This document shows, in pieces, positions 35,949 to 44,937 of a stretch of DNA of 64,000 nucleotides. The notes below the pieces were generated by a model. That model was not told where the DNA came from, searched no databases, and saw only the letters and a list, made by a program, of their open reading frames with translations. Made by a program: the position numbers and the translations under genes. Positions within the stretch are counted from its first letter, which is position 1. Each line of letters begins with the position of its first letter. Source of the DNA: Pirellulales bacterium (GTDB taxonomy: Bacteria; Planctomycetota; Planctomycetia; Pirellulales; JAEUIK01); assembly GCA_019636335.1 (NCBI GenBank), contig JAHBXR010000003.1, positions 186,001 through 250,000 of the forward strand, read 5' to 3'.

Positions 35949-38273
35949 ATGAATCTCGCCCGCGCCTGCCTGGTTGCCTTGCGATGCTGCGCACTTTGCG
36001 TTGGTATCATCGCCGCCTGGGCGCTGCACGGCCAGGTGACCTGCGCCGAGGATCTCTTTCGGGATAAGGTGGCGCCGCTTCTCGAAACTCGCTGCCTCGA
36101 GTGCCATCGCGGCATCGCCGCGCGAGCCAAATTGTCGCTGGCGTCGCGGGCCGATGTCTTGCGCGGAGGCGAGGGGGGGCCGGCGGTCGAGCCCGGCAAG
36201 CCCGACGAGAGCCTGCTGCTCGATTACATCTCGGGGGACGATCCCGCGATGCCCAAGGACGCCGAGCCGCTGGCAGCGGCCGAGGTCGAGGCCGTGCGAG
36301 CGTGGATCGCCGCGGGAGCCGAATGGCCGGCGGATGTCACGCTGCAGGCGCGATCGCTCGACGGCAAGGCCTGGTGGTCGCTGGCGCCGCTCGAGCAGCC
36401 CGCGGTTCCGCAGGTTGAAGGCGATTCTGCCTGGGCTAGAACGCCAGTTGACTCGTTTGTACTCGCCAAGCTGGTCGAGGCCGGTCTGCAGCCGGGGAGA
36501 GAGGCGGATCGTCGCACGCTCATTCGACGCCTGACGTACGACCTGCACGGTTTGCCCCCCACCCCCGAGGAGATCGATGCCTTCCTGGCCGACGAGGATC
36601 CGCAAGCGTACGAACAGCTTGTGGATCGGTTGTTGGCCTCGCCGCGCTATGGCGAACGTTGGGCCCGGCACTGGCTCGACGTGGTGCATTTTGGCGAGTC
36701 GCACGGTTACGACAAGGACAAGAAACGCAATCACGCCTGGCCTTACCGCGACTATGTCATTCGGGCGCTGAACGAAGATCGCCCCTACGCACCCTTCGTC
36801 GAGGAGCAGGTCGCCGGGGATGTCTTACGGCCGGGAGATGTCGAGGCGATCGCGGCGACGGGATTCCTCGTCGCCGGTCCCTGGGATTTCGTCGGGCATG
36901 TCGAGCTGCGCGAAGGTACGGTCGACAAGTTCAAGACGCGCGCCATCGATCGAGACGACATCGTCGCCAACACGATGTCGACCTTCAGCAGTCTCACGGT
37001 CCATTGCGCACGCTGTCACGATCATCCGTTCGACCCCATTCCGCAGCACGATTACTACCAACTACAGGCAGACTTCGCCGGCATCGACCGGGGCGATCGC
37101 AACTGCGACGCGCCGGAACTGAACGCGCGACGTCACGAGTTGACCGTGCAGCGAGACGCAGCTCGCCAGAAGCTCGAAGCAGCCAAGGCCGCGGCCAAGG
37201 ATGCGCCGAACTCGCCATTAACCGAGCTGGAGCAAGAACTGACGCGGTGCGAAGCCGAGTTGGCCAGCGTGCCGCCGCCTCATTTGATCTTCGCCGCGCT
37301 GCCGATCGCGCCCCGTCCCGTGGTCGTGCTGCACCGTGGCGATGTCGAGCAGCCGGGCGAAGAGGCAAAGCCGGGGGCTCTCTCGGCGCTGGCTGGACTC
37401 GAACATCGGTTCGTCTTGTCCGATCCGGCAAACGAGGGGGAGCGCCGCGTGGCGTTGGCCCACTGGCTTACGGCGCGCGACAACGTGTTGACCTGGCGCT
37501 CGATCGTGAATCGCGTCTGGCACTATCACTTTGGACGCGGCCTGGTCGATACGCCCAACGACTTCGGACGGAACGGCTCGCGGCCGTCGCACCCCGAGTT
37601 GCTCGATTGGCTGGCGATCGAGTTCCGCGACAACGGACAATCGCTGAAGGCATTGCATCGCCTGCTGGTTACCAGTGCCGTGTATCGACAGGCGTGGCGC
37701 GATGACGCGCAGGCCGAATCGGTCGATGCCGAGAATCGCTGGTTGTGGCGCATGCCCCGCCGGCGACTGGAGGCCGAAGAGATCCGCGACGCGCTGCTGG
37801 CGATTAGCGGCAAGCTCGATAGTGCGATGGAGGGGCCCAGCTTCGAGCTGTTCGAGTTCGAGGACGACCATTCGCCACGCTACCAATACGTCGCCATGGA
37901 TCGTCCCGACGTGTTTCGCCGCACGGTTTACGCGCGGGCGGTGCGGAGCGTGCCTAACCCCTGGCTCGAGGCGCTCGACTGTCCCGATCCCTCGCTGAGC
38001 GCGCCGGTGCGCACGACCACGATTACGGCACTCCAGGCATTGGCGTTATTGAACAATCCCTTCGTGTTACGACAGGCCGAGTATCTGGCCGCACGTTTGG
38101 AAGGGGAGGCCACCACGCCGGCGGAACGCATCGAGCGCGCTTACTTGCTGGCGCTAGGGCGACCGTCCCGACCGAACGAGCGAGCGGCCATGCTCGACTT
38201 TGTGGCCAAGTACGGCCTGCCGAATGCTTGCCGCGTGTTGCTGAATACCAACGAGTTTGTCTTCATCGAATAA
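35949..38273 (+). CDS. PSD1 cytochrome-type protein (DUF1549/DUF1553)
   Basis: 774 aa from the ATG at 35949. A signal peptide (to about A33) is followed by a planctomycete cytochrome C domain with one haem motif CLECH at 49-53, then DUF1549 (TLIRRLTYDLHGLPPTPEEI, WLDVVHFGESHGYD) and DUF1553 (LAHWLTARDNVLTWRSIVNR, RGLVDTPNDFGRNGSRPSHP). A second CARCHDHPFDP motif lies inside DUF1549. A coiled stretch of about 40 residues occurs near 390-430. These proteins always accompany DUF1501 partners in planctomycetes; the pair is exported and its redox role is not established. The DUF1501 gene starts 11 bp further on. Confidence 0.94.
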   Translation: MNLARACLVALRCCALCVGIIAAWALHGQVTCAEDLFRDKVAPLLETRCLECHRGIAARAKLSLASRADVLRGGEGGPAVEPGKPDESLLLDYISGDDPAMPKDAEPLAAAEVEAVRAWIAAGAEWPADVTLQARSLDGKAWWSLAPLEQPAVPQVEGDSAWARTPVDSFVLAKLVEAGLQPGREADRRTLIRRLTYDLHGLPPTPEEIDAFLADEDPQAYEQLVDRLLASPRYGERWARHWLDVVHFGESHGYDKDKKRNHAWPYRDYVIRALNEDRPYAPFVEEQVAGDVLRPGDVEAIAATGFLVAGPWDFVGHVELREGTVDKFKTRAIDRDDIVANTMSTFSSLTVHCARCHDHPFDPIPQHDYYQLQADFAGIDRGDRNCDAPELNARRHELTVQRDAARQKLEAAKAAAKDAPNSPLTELEQELTRCEAELASVPPPHLIFAALPIAPRPVVVLHRGDVEQPGEEAKPGALSALAGLEHRFVLSDPANEGERRVALAHWLTARDNVLTWRSIVNRVWHYHFGRGLVDTPNDFGRNGSRPSHPELLDWLAIEFRDNGQSLKALHRLLVTSAVYRQAWRDDAQAESVDAENRWLWRMPRRRLEAEEIRDALLAISGKLDSAMEGPSFELFEFEDDHSPRYQYVAMDRPDVFRRTVYARAVRSVPNPWLEALDCPDPSLSAPVRTTTITALQALALLNNPFVLRQAEYLAARLEGEATTPAERIERAYLLALGRPSRPNERAAMLDFVAKYGLPNACRVLLNTNEFVFIE

Positions 38274-38283
38274 CAGGCATGCC

Positions 38284-39771
38284 ATGCCGCTACGAAACTT
38301 GCCAAATGCCGGCTTGCCTGCATCGACGGGCATCAACCGCCGCCAGTTCATCTGGCAAACCGGTGGCGGTTTCGGCGGGCTGGCGCTGGCGGCCCTCTTG
38401 GGCCACGACGGACTATTCGCGAGCGAGCAAGCTTCCTCCGCCGGCACGGCCACGCCGCGGCCGGAGTTCAACGGCGGCCTGCACCATCAGGCCCGCGCCA
38501 AGTGCGTCATCCAGCTCTTCATGTCGGGCGCGGCGAGCCAATGCGATACGTTCGATTACAAACCGCTATTGATCGAGCGGAACGGTCAGCCCTTCAACCC
38601 CGGGGGCAAGGTCGAACTGTTTCAGAGCACGCCGGGCGCCGTCATGCAAAGCCCCTGGAGCTGGGCGCAGTACGGCGAGTCGGGCAAGTGGATGAGCAGC
38701 CTGGTCCCCGAGCTCGCCACCTGCGTCGACGACATGGTCTTTCTGCCGTCGATGCAAGCGAAGTCGAACGTGCATGGGCCAGCAACATTCATGCAGGCGA
38801 CCGGTTTCGTGCTGCCCGGTTTTCCTAGCATGGGCGCCTGGATCAGCTACGCGCTGGGCAACGCGAACGACAATTTGCCCACGTTCGTGGCGCTGCCCGA
38901 CTCGCGCGGGTTTGCTCCGAATGGTCCGGCGAACTGGGGCCCCGGTTTTCTGCCCGCGGCGCATCAGGGGACGATGGTGCGGCCCGGTTCCGAGAACCCG
39001 ATCTTCGACCTCTTTCCGCCAACGGGTGGTTACGTCACCGACGAAAGCGAGCACGCGGGGCGCGAATTACTCGCGCAATTGAACGAAGAGCATCTCGCCC
39101 AGCGCGCGGGAGACGCGCAGCTCGAAGCCCGCATTGCCTCGTACGAACTAGCGGCGCGATTGCAGTTGAGTGCCCCCGAGGTGCTCAGCCTGGCCGATGA
39201 ATCGCGGCAGACGCTCGATCTGTACGGGGTCGATGATCCGGTGACGGCCGATTTCGGGCGCAATTGTCTGATCGCTCGCCGGCTGGTCGAGCGCGGGGTG
39301 CGCTTCGTCCAGGTGTGGAGCGGCGCGGACAATGGCTTCCCCCGCCGCAATTGGGATAGCCACGAGGATCTGGCCCGCGATCACGGCGACATGGGGCGCA
39401 GCATGGATCGTCCGGCCGCGGCGCTCATCAAGGATCTCAAGGCCCGCGGCATGCTCGACGAAACGATCGTGCTCTGGACGACCGAGTTCGGCCGCATGCC
39501 CTGCAGCCAGGGAAGCAGGGGGCGCGACCACAATCCCGACACGTTTACGTCCTGGGTCGCCGGCGGCGGCTTTCGCGGCGGGACCGTTTACGGTGCCAGC
39601 GACGAATGGTCGTTTCGCGCGGTCGAGCATCCCCTCTACTGCTACGATCTCCACGCCACGATCCTGCACCAATTGGGGATCGACCACACGCGGCTCACCT
39701 TCCGCCACAACGGCATCGACCGCCGGCTGACCGACGTCCACGGCAAGGTGATTCGAGACGTGGTGGGATGA
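38284..39771 (+). CDS. DUF1501 protein with twin-arginine signal
   Basis: 495 aa from the ATG at 38284; the frame is open nine codons further up into the preceding gene. INRRQFIWQTGGG followed by a hydrophobic stretch is a twin-arginine (Tat) signal, so the protein is exported folded. The body is DUF1501, a sulfatase/alkaline-phosphatase-like fold: AKCVIQLFMSGAASQCDTFDYKP, HGPATFMQATG, WDSHEDL, TIVLWTTEFGRMP and GRDHNPDTF carry the expected metal-site histidines and aspartates. Partner of the PSD1 protein encoded 11 bp upstream. The biochemical activity of this pair is unknown. Confidence 0.93.
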   Translation: MPLRNLPNAGLPASTGINRRQFIWQTGGGFGGLALAALLGHDGLFASEQASSAGTATPRPEFNGGLHHQARAKCVIQLFMSGAASQCDTFDYKPLLIERNGQPFNPGGKVELFQSTPGAVMQSPWSWAQYGESGKWMSSLVPELATCVDDMVFLPSMQAKSNVHGPATFMQATGFVLPGFPSMGAWISYALGNANDNLPTFVALPDSRGFAPNGPANWGPGFLPAAHQGTMVRPGSENPIFDLFPPTGGYVTDESEHAGRELLAQLNEEHLAQRAGDAQLEARIASYELAARLQLSAPEVLSLADESRQTLDLYGVDDPVTADFGRNCLIARRLVERGVRFVQVWSGADNGFPRRNWDSHEDLARDHGDMGRSMDRPAAALIKDLKARGMLDETIVLWTTEFGRMPCSQGSRGRDHNPDTFTSWVAGGGFRGGTVYGASDEWSFRAVEHPLYCYDLHATILHQLGIDHTRLTFRHNGIDRRLTDVHGKVIRDVVG

Positions 39772-39802
39772 AATCCCTCCTTGGATGACGTGGTTTAGCA
39801 GA

Positions 39803-40018
39803 TTAGGGTTCCGGCTCGCGTGCCTCGTCAATCTGTCGTCGCGTGAGAAACCGACGTTGTCCGCGGCGAATCCACAGGACTCTGACCATGTCCTTGTCGA
39901 CAAAAAAGATTACACGGTAGATGTTTTGTCGTCGCCCAAAGAGGAGCTCACGTAACTCGACATTCGTTTTTCGTTACTCACGCGCGAGCGGACACCGTTG
40001 CGGAGTATTCTTCAAGCT
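39803..40018 (-). pseudogene. RelE/ParE-type toxin remnant
   Basis: In one minus-strand frame the sequence reads SLKNTPQRCPLARE, an in-frame TAA (39974-39976), then RKTNVELRELLFGRRQNIYR, VIFFVDKDMVRVLWIRRGQR and a short tail to a stop at 39803. These are the conserved C-terminal parts of RelE/ParE toxins (PERCPLA...E, REL.FG, YR..F, V.VL..RR). The N-terminal half is missing: sequence upstream of 40018 has no resemblance, no start codon fits and no antitoxin gene is seen. So this is a broken copy with both a truncation and a nonsense codon. Confidence 0.7.
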
Positions 40019-40200
40019 CCCCGAGGGAAAAACCAAAGACCTGGCGGACTTGAAAACAAGTGGCCTGCATCCGATGATGGGGCACGCGCTGGCGGGGCCG
40101 TTGTGGCGTTCTGTCCGATGGTTCGGCCGGCGTTCATCTTGCAACCGTTCACCTGTAGCCAACGCGGCTCGCCCCACCCGCGCCGCCGCGAGGATCCCCT

Positions 40201-41187
40201 GTGAATAGCGACGAGCATGCCGAAGGAGTCGAACTCGAGACTCCGCTTCCCCACGTCCAGGGTGGCGATCATCAGCCCCCGGCCGCCAAGAAGATCCACG
40301 ACGCCACCGCCCCCGATGCCTCGAAGCGCAAGCGCATTCGCGAACTCGAGGTGATGGTCGCCGACGTCATCACCGAGACGCACGATACCTCGACGCTGGT
40401 GTTCTTCACCGGCAACGACCGCCTCGAGTACGAGCCCGGGCACTTTCTCACGATCGACCCGCATCAGTTTGCGGCGCTCGACCGTTTCACGCGTTATCTC
40501 GAGGACATGAAGGGGAAGAAAGAGCCGCCGCGTGCCTACTCGATGTGCTCCGCCCCGGACGAGAAGTATCTGGCCGTCACGGTCAAGGAAGAGAACTACG
40601 TTACCGGCCAGACGAAGTACCCGCCGCTGCTGTCGCCGCTGCTCGTGCGGCGCATCAATCGTGGCACGCGCATGACGATCACCGGCTTCACGGGGCCTTA
40701 TGTCCTGCCGCACGATATCGAGTCGCGGACCGATCATCTGGTGCATTTGTGCGCCGGCTCGGGCAGCGTGCCGAATTTCAGCATCATCAAGCACGCCCTT
40801 TCGCGGCGGATGAAGCTGCGGCATACCTTTATCTACACGAACAAGACCTACCACGACATCATCTTCCGACAGCAGTTGGATCAACTCTGCGAGATGTATC
40901 CCGAGCAGTTGCAGGTCGTCCACTGCGTCACGCGCGAAGAGAATGTCGAGCGGCGCGGACCCTGCTACCGCAAGGGGCGCATCAACGCCGAAGTCATCAG
41001 GCAGTACGTGCCCGATATCTCGACGGCCGCTTACTTCTGCTGCGGGCCGGGCATTACGAAGTTCGATCGCGAGGCCGCCAAGGCGCGCGGGGAGCAAGCG
41101 GCGCCCCGGTTTCTCGAGTCGACGCTTTCGGCTCTCGAAGAGCTGGGCGTGACCAAGAAGCAAATCCACCGCGAGAGTTACGGCTGA
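40201..41187 (+). CDS. ferredoxin-NADP reductase-type flavoprotein
   Basis: 328 aa from a GTG at 40201, with GAGG seven bases upstream. After a low-complexity N-terminal tail (about 1-48), an FAD-binding barrel contains RAYSMCSAPDEKY, the R-x-Y-S flavin motif, and a NAD(P) domain contains VHLCAGSGSVPNFSIIKHA and AYFCCGPGITKFDR. No 2Fe-2S ferredoxin domain is attached, unlike PaaE or Hcr. It should shuttle electrons from NAD(P)H to a separate acceptor such as a ferredoxin or oxygenase. The acyl-CoA dehydrogenase and ligase genes 2 kb downstream hint at a shared aromatic or fatty acid route, but that is inference. Confidence 0.85.
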   Translation: MNSDEHAEGVELETPLPHVQGGDHQPPAAKKIHDATAPDASKRKRIRELEVMVADVITETHDTSTLVFFTGNDRLEYEPGHFLTIDPHQFAALDRFTRYLEDMKGKKEPPRAYSMCSAPDEKYLAVTVKEENYVTGQTKYPPLLSPLLVRRINRGTRMTITGFTGPYVLPHDIESRTDHLVHLCAGSGSVPNFSIIKHALSRRMKLRHTFIYTNKTYHDIIFRQQLDQLCEMYPEQLQVVHCVTREENVERRGPCYRKGRINAEVIRQYVPDISTAAYFCCGPGITKFDREAAKARGEQAAPRFLESTLSALEELGVTKKQIHRESYG

Positions 41188-41261
41188 TTCGCCCGCGTGT
41201 GGCCCTGCTGGACAAAGCCCGCGGTGGCAATCATCCGCTTCTGCGATAGGGGAGTCGAAAC

Positions 41262-42653
41262 ATGTCGGTCATGCGGTGGCTTGGCGTTGCGGTCTTTCTG
41301 GGGCTGCTGGTGAAATCCAGTGTGGCGGCCGAATCGAAACCGAACGTCCTCTTCATCGCCGTCGACGACTTGAACGACTGGGTCAGCCCGCTGGGTGGCT
41401 ACCAGGGAACGAAGACGCCGAATCTCGATCGGCTCGCGTCGCGCGGCGTGACGTTCACCCGGGCCTATTGTTCCGCCCCGGCGTGCAATCCCTCGCGGGC
41501 CAGCCTGCTGACCGGGATACAGCCCTCGACCTCTGGCGTTTATCACAACAATCAGCCGTGGCGCCGAGCCTTGCCCGAGACGGTGACCCTGCCGCAGCAT
41601 TTCATGGCGGCGGGCTATACGGTGCGCGGCGGTGGAAAGATCTACCACGGCGCGTATCCCGACGCTGCGAGCTGGCAGGAATACTTCGCGCAAAAACGTG
41701 ATCCTGGTCCGGGCGAGCCTAAAAAGGCACGCCGCCAGCAGGAAGAGCATCCGCGTCCTTTTACCTGGGGACCGCTCGACGTCGACGATGCCGAGATGCC
41801 CGACGCCAAAACGGCCGAATGGGCCATCGAGCAACTGTCGCAGCCGGCAGAAAAGCCTTTCTTTCTCGCGGTCGGCTTCTACAAACCTCATCTGCAGTGG
41901 TACGTGCCGCAGAAGTATTTCGATCTTTATCCGCTGTCGGATGTGAAACGGCCGATCGTGCCGGAAAACGATCTCGACGACGTCCCCTTGTTGGGTCGCC
42001 AGATGGCCAAGCCGCGCGGCGATCATCGCCTGATCGTCGAAGGCGACTACTGGGAAAGTGCCGTGCAGGCATACCTCGCGGCGATTTCGTTTGCCGATGG
42101 TCAGATCGGCCGGGTACTCGAGGCGCTCGAAACCAGTCCCCACGCGCGGAACACGATCGTTGTTTTATGGGGCGACCACGGTTGGCACCTGGGAGAAAAA
42201 GAGCACTGGCGCAAGTTTGCCCTCTGGGAGGAAGCCACGCGCGTGCCACTCTTCATCTCGGTGCCGGGCATCACCACTCCGGGCGCACGCTGCGAGCGGA
42301 CGGTGAGCCTGATCGATCTCTATCCCACCTTGATCGAATTGTGTGGGCTTCCCCCGCGCGAAACGCTCGCGGGGCGCAGTATCGCCCCGCTTCTGGCCGA
42401 GCCGTCGGCCGAATGGGAGCATCCCGTGCTCACCACGCACGGACGAGACAATCACGCCGTGCGCGACGAGCGCTGGCGCTACATCCGCTATAGCGACGGC
42501 AGCGAAGAACTCTACGATCACGCTGCCGATCCGCGGGAGTGGAAGAACCTGGCCCAGGAACCACGGTGGGCCGAGGTGAAATCTCAACTGGCCCGGCATC
42601 TGCCCGCGGTGAATGCCGACGATGCTGCCACCGTTCGCGAGAGTGGCGAGTAG
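41262..42653 (+). CDS. secreted sulfatase (iduronate-2-sulfatase-like)
   Basis: 463 aa from the ATG at 41262, eight bases after GGGGAG. A signal peptide ends near A23. NVLFIAVDDLNDW holds the first metal aspartates (D35, D36), and CNPSR at 75-79 is the C-x-P-x-R site where the cysteine is turned into formylglycine. Further active-site segments: GKIYHGAY, FFLAVGFYKPHLQW and LWGDHGWHLGEKEHW. This matches the S1 sulfatase family, near iduronate-2-sulfatase. Planctomycetes use such enzymes on sulfated algal polysaccharides. The gene lies 74 bp behind the flavoprotein. The maturase is not in the window. Confidence 0.93.
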   Translation: MSVMRWLGVAVFLGLLVKSSVAAESKPNVLFIAVDDLNDWVSPLGGYQGTKTPNLDRLASRGVTFTRAYCSAPACNPSRASLLTGIQPSTSGVYHNNQPWRRALPETVTLPQHFMAAGYTVRGGGKIYHGAYPDAASWQEYFAQKRDPGPGEPKKARRQQEEHPRPFTWGPLDVDDAEMPDAKTAEWAIEQLSQPAEKPFFLAVGFYKPHLQWYVPQKYFDLYPLSDVKRPIVPENDLDDVPLLGRQMAKPRGDHRLIVEGDYWESAVQAYLAAISFADGQIGRVLEALETSPHARNTIVVLWGDHGWHLGEKEHWRKFALWEEATRVPLFISVPGITTPGARCERTVSLIDLYPTLIELCGLPPRETLAGRSIAPLLAEPSAEWEHPVLTTHGRDNHAVRDERWRYIRYSDGSEELYDHAADPREWKNLAQEPRWAEVKSQLARHLPAVNADDAATVRESGE

Positions 42654-42742
42654 CGCGCGATACAATCTGCCGACGCGCTGAGCGATCGAGGCACGCGGAT
42701 ACACGGTCGTTCTATACGCCGTTTACCCTCTTGAAATAGGGG

Positions 42743-42988
42743 ATGGCGGCGCTCGTCCAGGGTAAAAACACGCTGGCGGTGTACTGCCGACAGACTGGCA
42801 GCGGACCCTACATCGACATAGGGGCGGTCGAGCTCGTCCATCTGCCAAGCAGAGGCCTGCGGCAACCCGCCGTCCGCCGCGCGCAAGTGTCGATGCCCTT
42901 GTCGTTTCTTACCTGCTGGACTACAAAAACAGCCTGTTTTGTAAAGGGAGCCGTGGCTGACGCTAAACGGCTCAATACTTGTCATTAA
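42743..42988 (+). pseudogene. C-terminal fragment of a planctomycete carbohydrate-associated protein
   Basis: The frame from 42743 begins MAALVQGKNTLAVYCRQTGS and continues GPYIDIGAVELVHLP. This matches the tail that ends many large exported planctomycete glycan proteins ('GxNxLAVHCxQTxGGQYIDxG'). Only about 35 residues of the domain remain; the rest of the frame has no family features, and a stop codon lies directly upstream. It looks like the decayed end of a gene. The surrounding 378 bp holds nothing else clear besides a weak hairpin near 42923-42942. Confidence 0.5.
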
Positions 42989-43031
42989 CCCCGCCAATGA
43001 TCGCCCGCCGCGAGGCGAGGCGCCCGACGCC

Positions 43032-44891
43032 ATGGCCGACGAACATCGTTATCTGTTTGATCTCCGCGACACGCAGTTTGTCCTCTTCGAGCAACTCCAC
43101 GTCGAGCGGCTCTTCGAGCTGCCGCGCTTTGCCGATTTCGATCGCGCGAGCATCGATCTGATGCTTTCCGAGGGGCTGCGCTTTTGCCAGAAAGTGCTCG
43201 CGCCGGTCAACGCCGCGGGAGATCGCGAAGGTTGCCGCTGGGAGGATGGCAAGGTCTACGCGCCGAAGTCCTTCCACGCCGCCTACAAGCAGCAGAGCGA
43301 ATCGGGCTGGATGTCCACCTCGACCGAGCCGGAATATGGCGGACAAGGAGTTCCCTTCGCCATCGGCGCGGCGCTCGGCGAAATGTTCATCGGTTCGAAT
43401 TGCTCGCTCAGCATGGTGGCCGGCCTGACGCGCGCCGCGGGCGAGCTGCTCATTAAGCACGGCACGGACGAGATGCGCAAGCTGTACGTGCCGAAGCTCA
43501 TCTCGGCCGAATGGGGCGGCACCATGTGCCTGACTGAAGCGCATGCCGGCACCGCCGTCGGATCGATCACCACTTCGGCCAAGCGGCGCGATGGCCAGTA
43601 TTTCGTGCGCGGCTCGAAGATTTTCATCTCGGGCGGCGACCACGACATGGTCGACAACGTGATCCACCTGGTGCTGGCTCGCGTCGAAGGAGCCCCCGCG
43701 GGCACGAAAGGTTTGAGCCTGTTCCTCATTCCCAAGGTTCGCGTCGATGCCGCCGGCAAGATGACCGAGCCGAACGATGTCCATTGCGTGGGCATCGAGC
43801 ACAAGATGGGCATCCACGGTTCCCCCACTTGTGCCATGAGCTTCGGCGAGAACGACCAGTGCATCGGCTATTTGTTGGGCGAGGAGAACCGGGGCATCGA
43901 ATTGATGTTCGACATGATGAACTCGGCCCGCGTCGGGGTCGGCCTGCAAGGCGTGGCGCTGGGGAGCTGGGCCTACCTGGCCGCGCTCGAATATGCTCGC
44001 GAGCGCGTGCAGGGTTCGGAGATGAAGAATATTCGCGACCCGAACGCGCCGCTGGTGACCATCGTCAAGCATCCCGACGTGCGGCGCATGCTGGCCACGA
44101 TGAAGGCGCTCGTCGAAGGGGGGCGCTCGCTGCTGCTGCACACGGCGCACTGCCTCGACCTGGCCGAGAACAGCGGCGACGATGCCCTGCGACAGCGGAT
44201 GAATGACCGGGTCGAGCTGCTCACGCCGATCTGCAAGGCCTGGTGCAGCGACACCGGTTACGAAGTGGCCACGATGGCGCTGCAAACCTACGGCGGGCAC
44301 GGTTACTTGAAGGACTACCCGGTCGAGCAGCTCGTCCGCGACGTGAAGATCGCCTCGATCTACGAGGGGACGAACGGCATTCAGGCCATCGACCTGCTGG
44401 GCCGCAAGATCGGCCGCAAGCAGGGGGCCCTCTTTATGGCCTTCATGGGCGATATCGGCCAGACGATCGAGACCGCGCAGAAGAACGCCGCGCTCGCCGC
44501 CGTCGCACAGAGCATGTCGCAGCGCGTGCAGAAGTTGCAGGAAGTAACCATGAGCTTCGCCATGATGCAGATGTCGGGCGATACCGAATATCCGCTGCTG
44601 TCGGCGACGCCTTACCTGCGCATGTTCGGCAACGTGGTCATCGGCTGGCTGCTGCTTGAACAGGCGGTCATCGCACACGCGGCGCTCGAGCAGCTCTACG
44701 GCGAGCGCGGCGCGTCGGACGCGGCCGGGCAAAAGGCCCTGCGCGCCGATCATGCCGACGCGAAGTTCTATCACAACAAGGTCGAGACCGCCCGCTTCTT
44801 CGCCAGCAACATCCTGACGCAGAACGATGGTCTGGCCGCGGCGATTCAATCGAACGATCGCAGCCCGCTCGAGATGGAGCTCGAACTCTAA
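43032..44891 (+). CDS. acyl-CoA dehydrogenase, long DmdC-like type
   Basis: 619 aa from the ATG at 43032. The four-domain acyl-CoA dehydrogenase is long because of N- and C-terminal extensions, as in the DmdC (3-methylmercaptopropionyl-CoA dehydrogenase) group. STEPEYGGQGVPFAIGAALG, MCLTEAHAGTAVGSITTSA (FAD site) and IYEGTNGIQAIDLLGRK (catalytic glutamate in EGTN) are seen. It would desaturate an acyl-CoA and give electrons to ETF. The ligase gene begins 46 bp downstream, so the pair may activate and oxidise the same acid. DMSP, fatty-acid or aromatic side chains are all possible substrates. Confidence 0.92.
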   Translation: MADEHRYLFDLRDTQFVLFEQLHVERLFELPRFADFDRASIDLMLSEGLRFCQKVLAPVNAAGDREGCRWEDGKVYAPKSFHAAYKQQSESGWMSTSTEPEYGGQGVPFAIGAALGEMFIGSNCSLSMVAGLTRAAGELLIKHGTDEMRKLYVPKLISAEWGGTMCLTEAHAGTAVGSITTSAKRRDGQYFVRGSKIFISGGDHDMVDNVIHLVLARVEGAPAGTKGLSLFLIPKVRVDAAGKMTEPNDVHCVGIEHKMGIHGSPTCAMSFGENDQCIGYLLGEENRGIELMFDMMNSARVGVGLQGVALGSWAYLAALEYARERVQGSEMKNIRDPNAPLVTIVKHPDVRRMLATMKALVEGGRSLLLHTAHCLDLAENSGDDALRQRMNDRVELLTPICKAWCSDTGYEVATMALQTYGGHGYLKDYPVEQLVRDVKIASIYEGTNGIQAIDLLGRKIGRKQGALFMAFMGDIGQTIETAQKNAALAAVAQSMSQRVQKLQEVTMSFAMMQMSGDTEYPLLSATPYLRMFGNVVIGWLLLEQAVIAHAALEQLYGERGASDAAGQKALRADHADAKFYHNKVETARFFASNILTQNDGLAAAIQSNDRSPLEMELEL

Positions 44892-44937
44892 AATCTCGCG
44901 CGGTCGCGGACATCCACAAGGCGGAGGTCACAAGGAC

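Noticed and set aside
39974..40177. 67-codon minus-strand frame as an independent gene
   Set aside because: Only its last 14 residues resemble anything (the RelE/ParE relic); the upstream part has no start signal or family features.
42972..44849. Long 625-codon frame opposite the acyl-CoA dehydrogenase gene
   Set aside because: Mirror frame of a strongly coding GC-rich gene; no domain or ribosome binding site. Several other long antisense frames (for example 1277-3088, 44668-46479) were dropped for the same reason.
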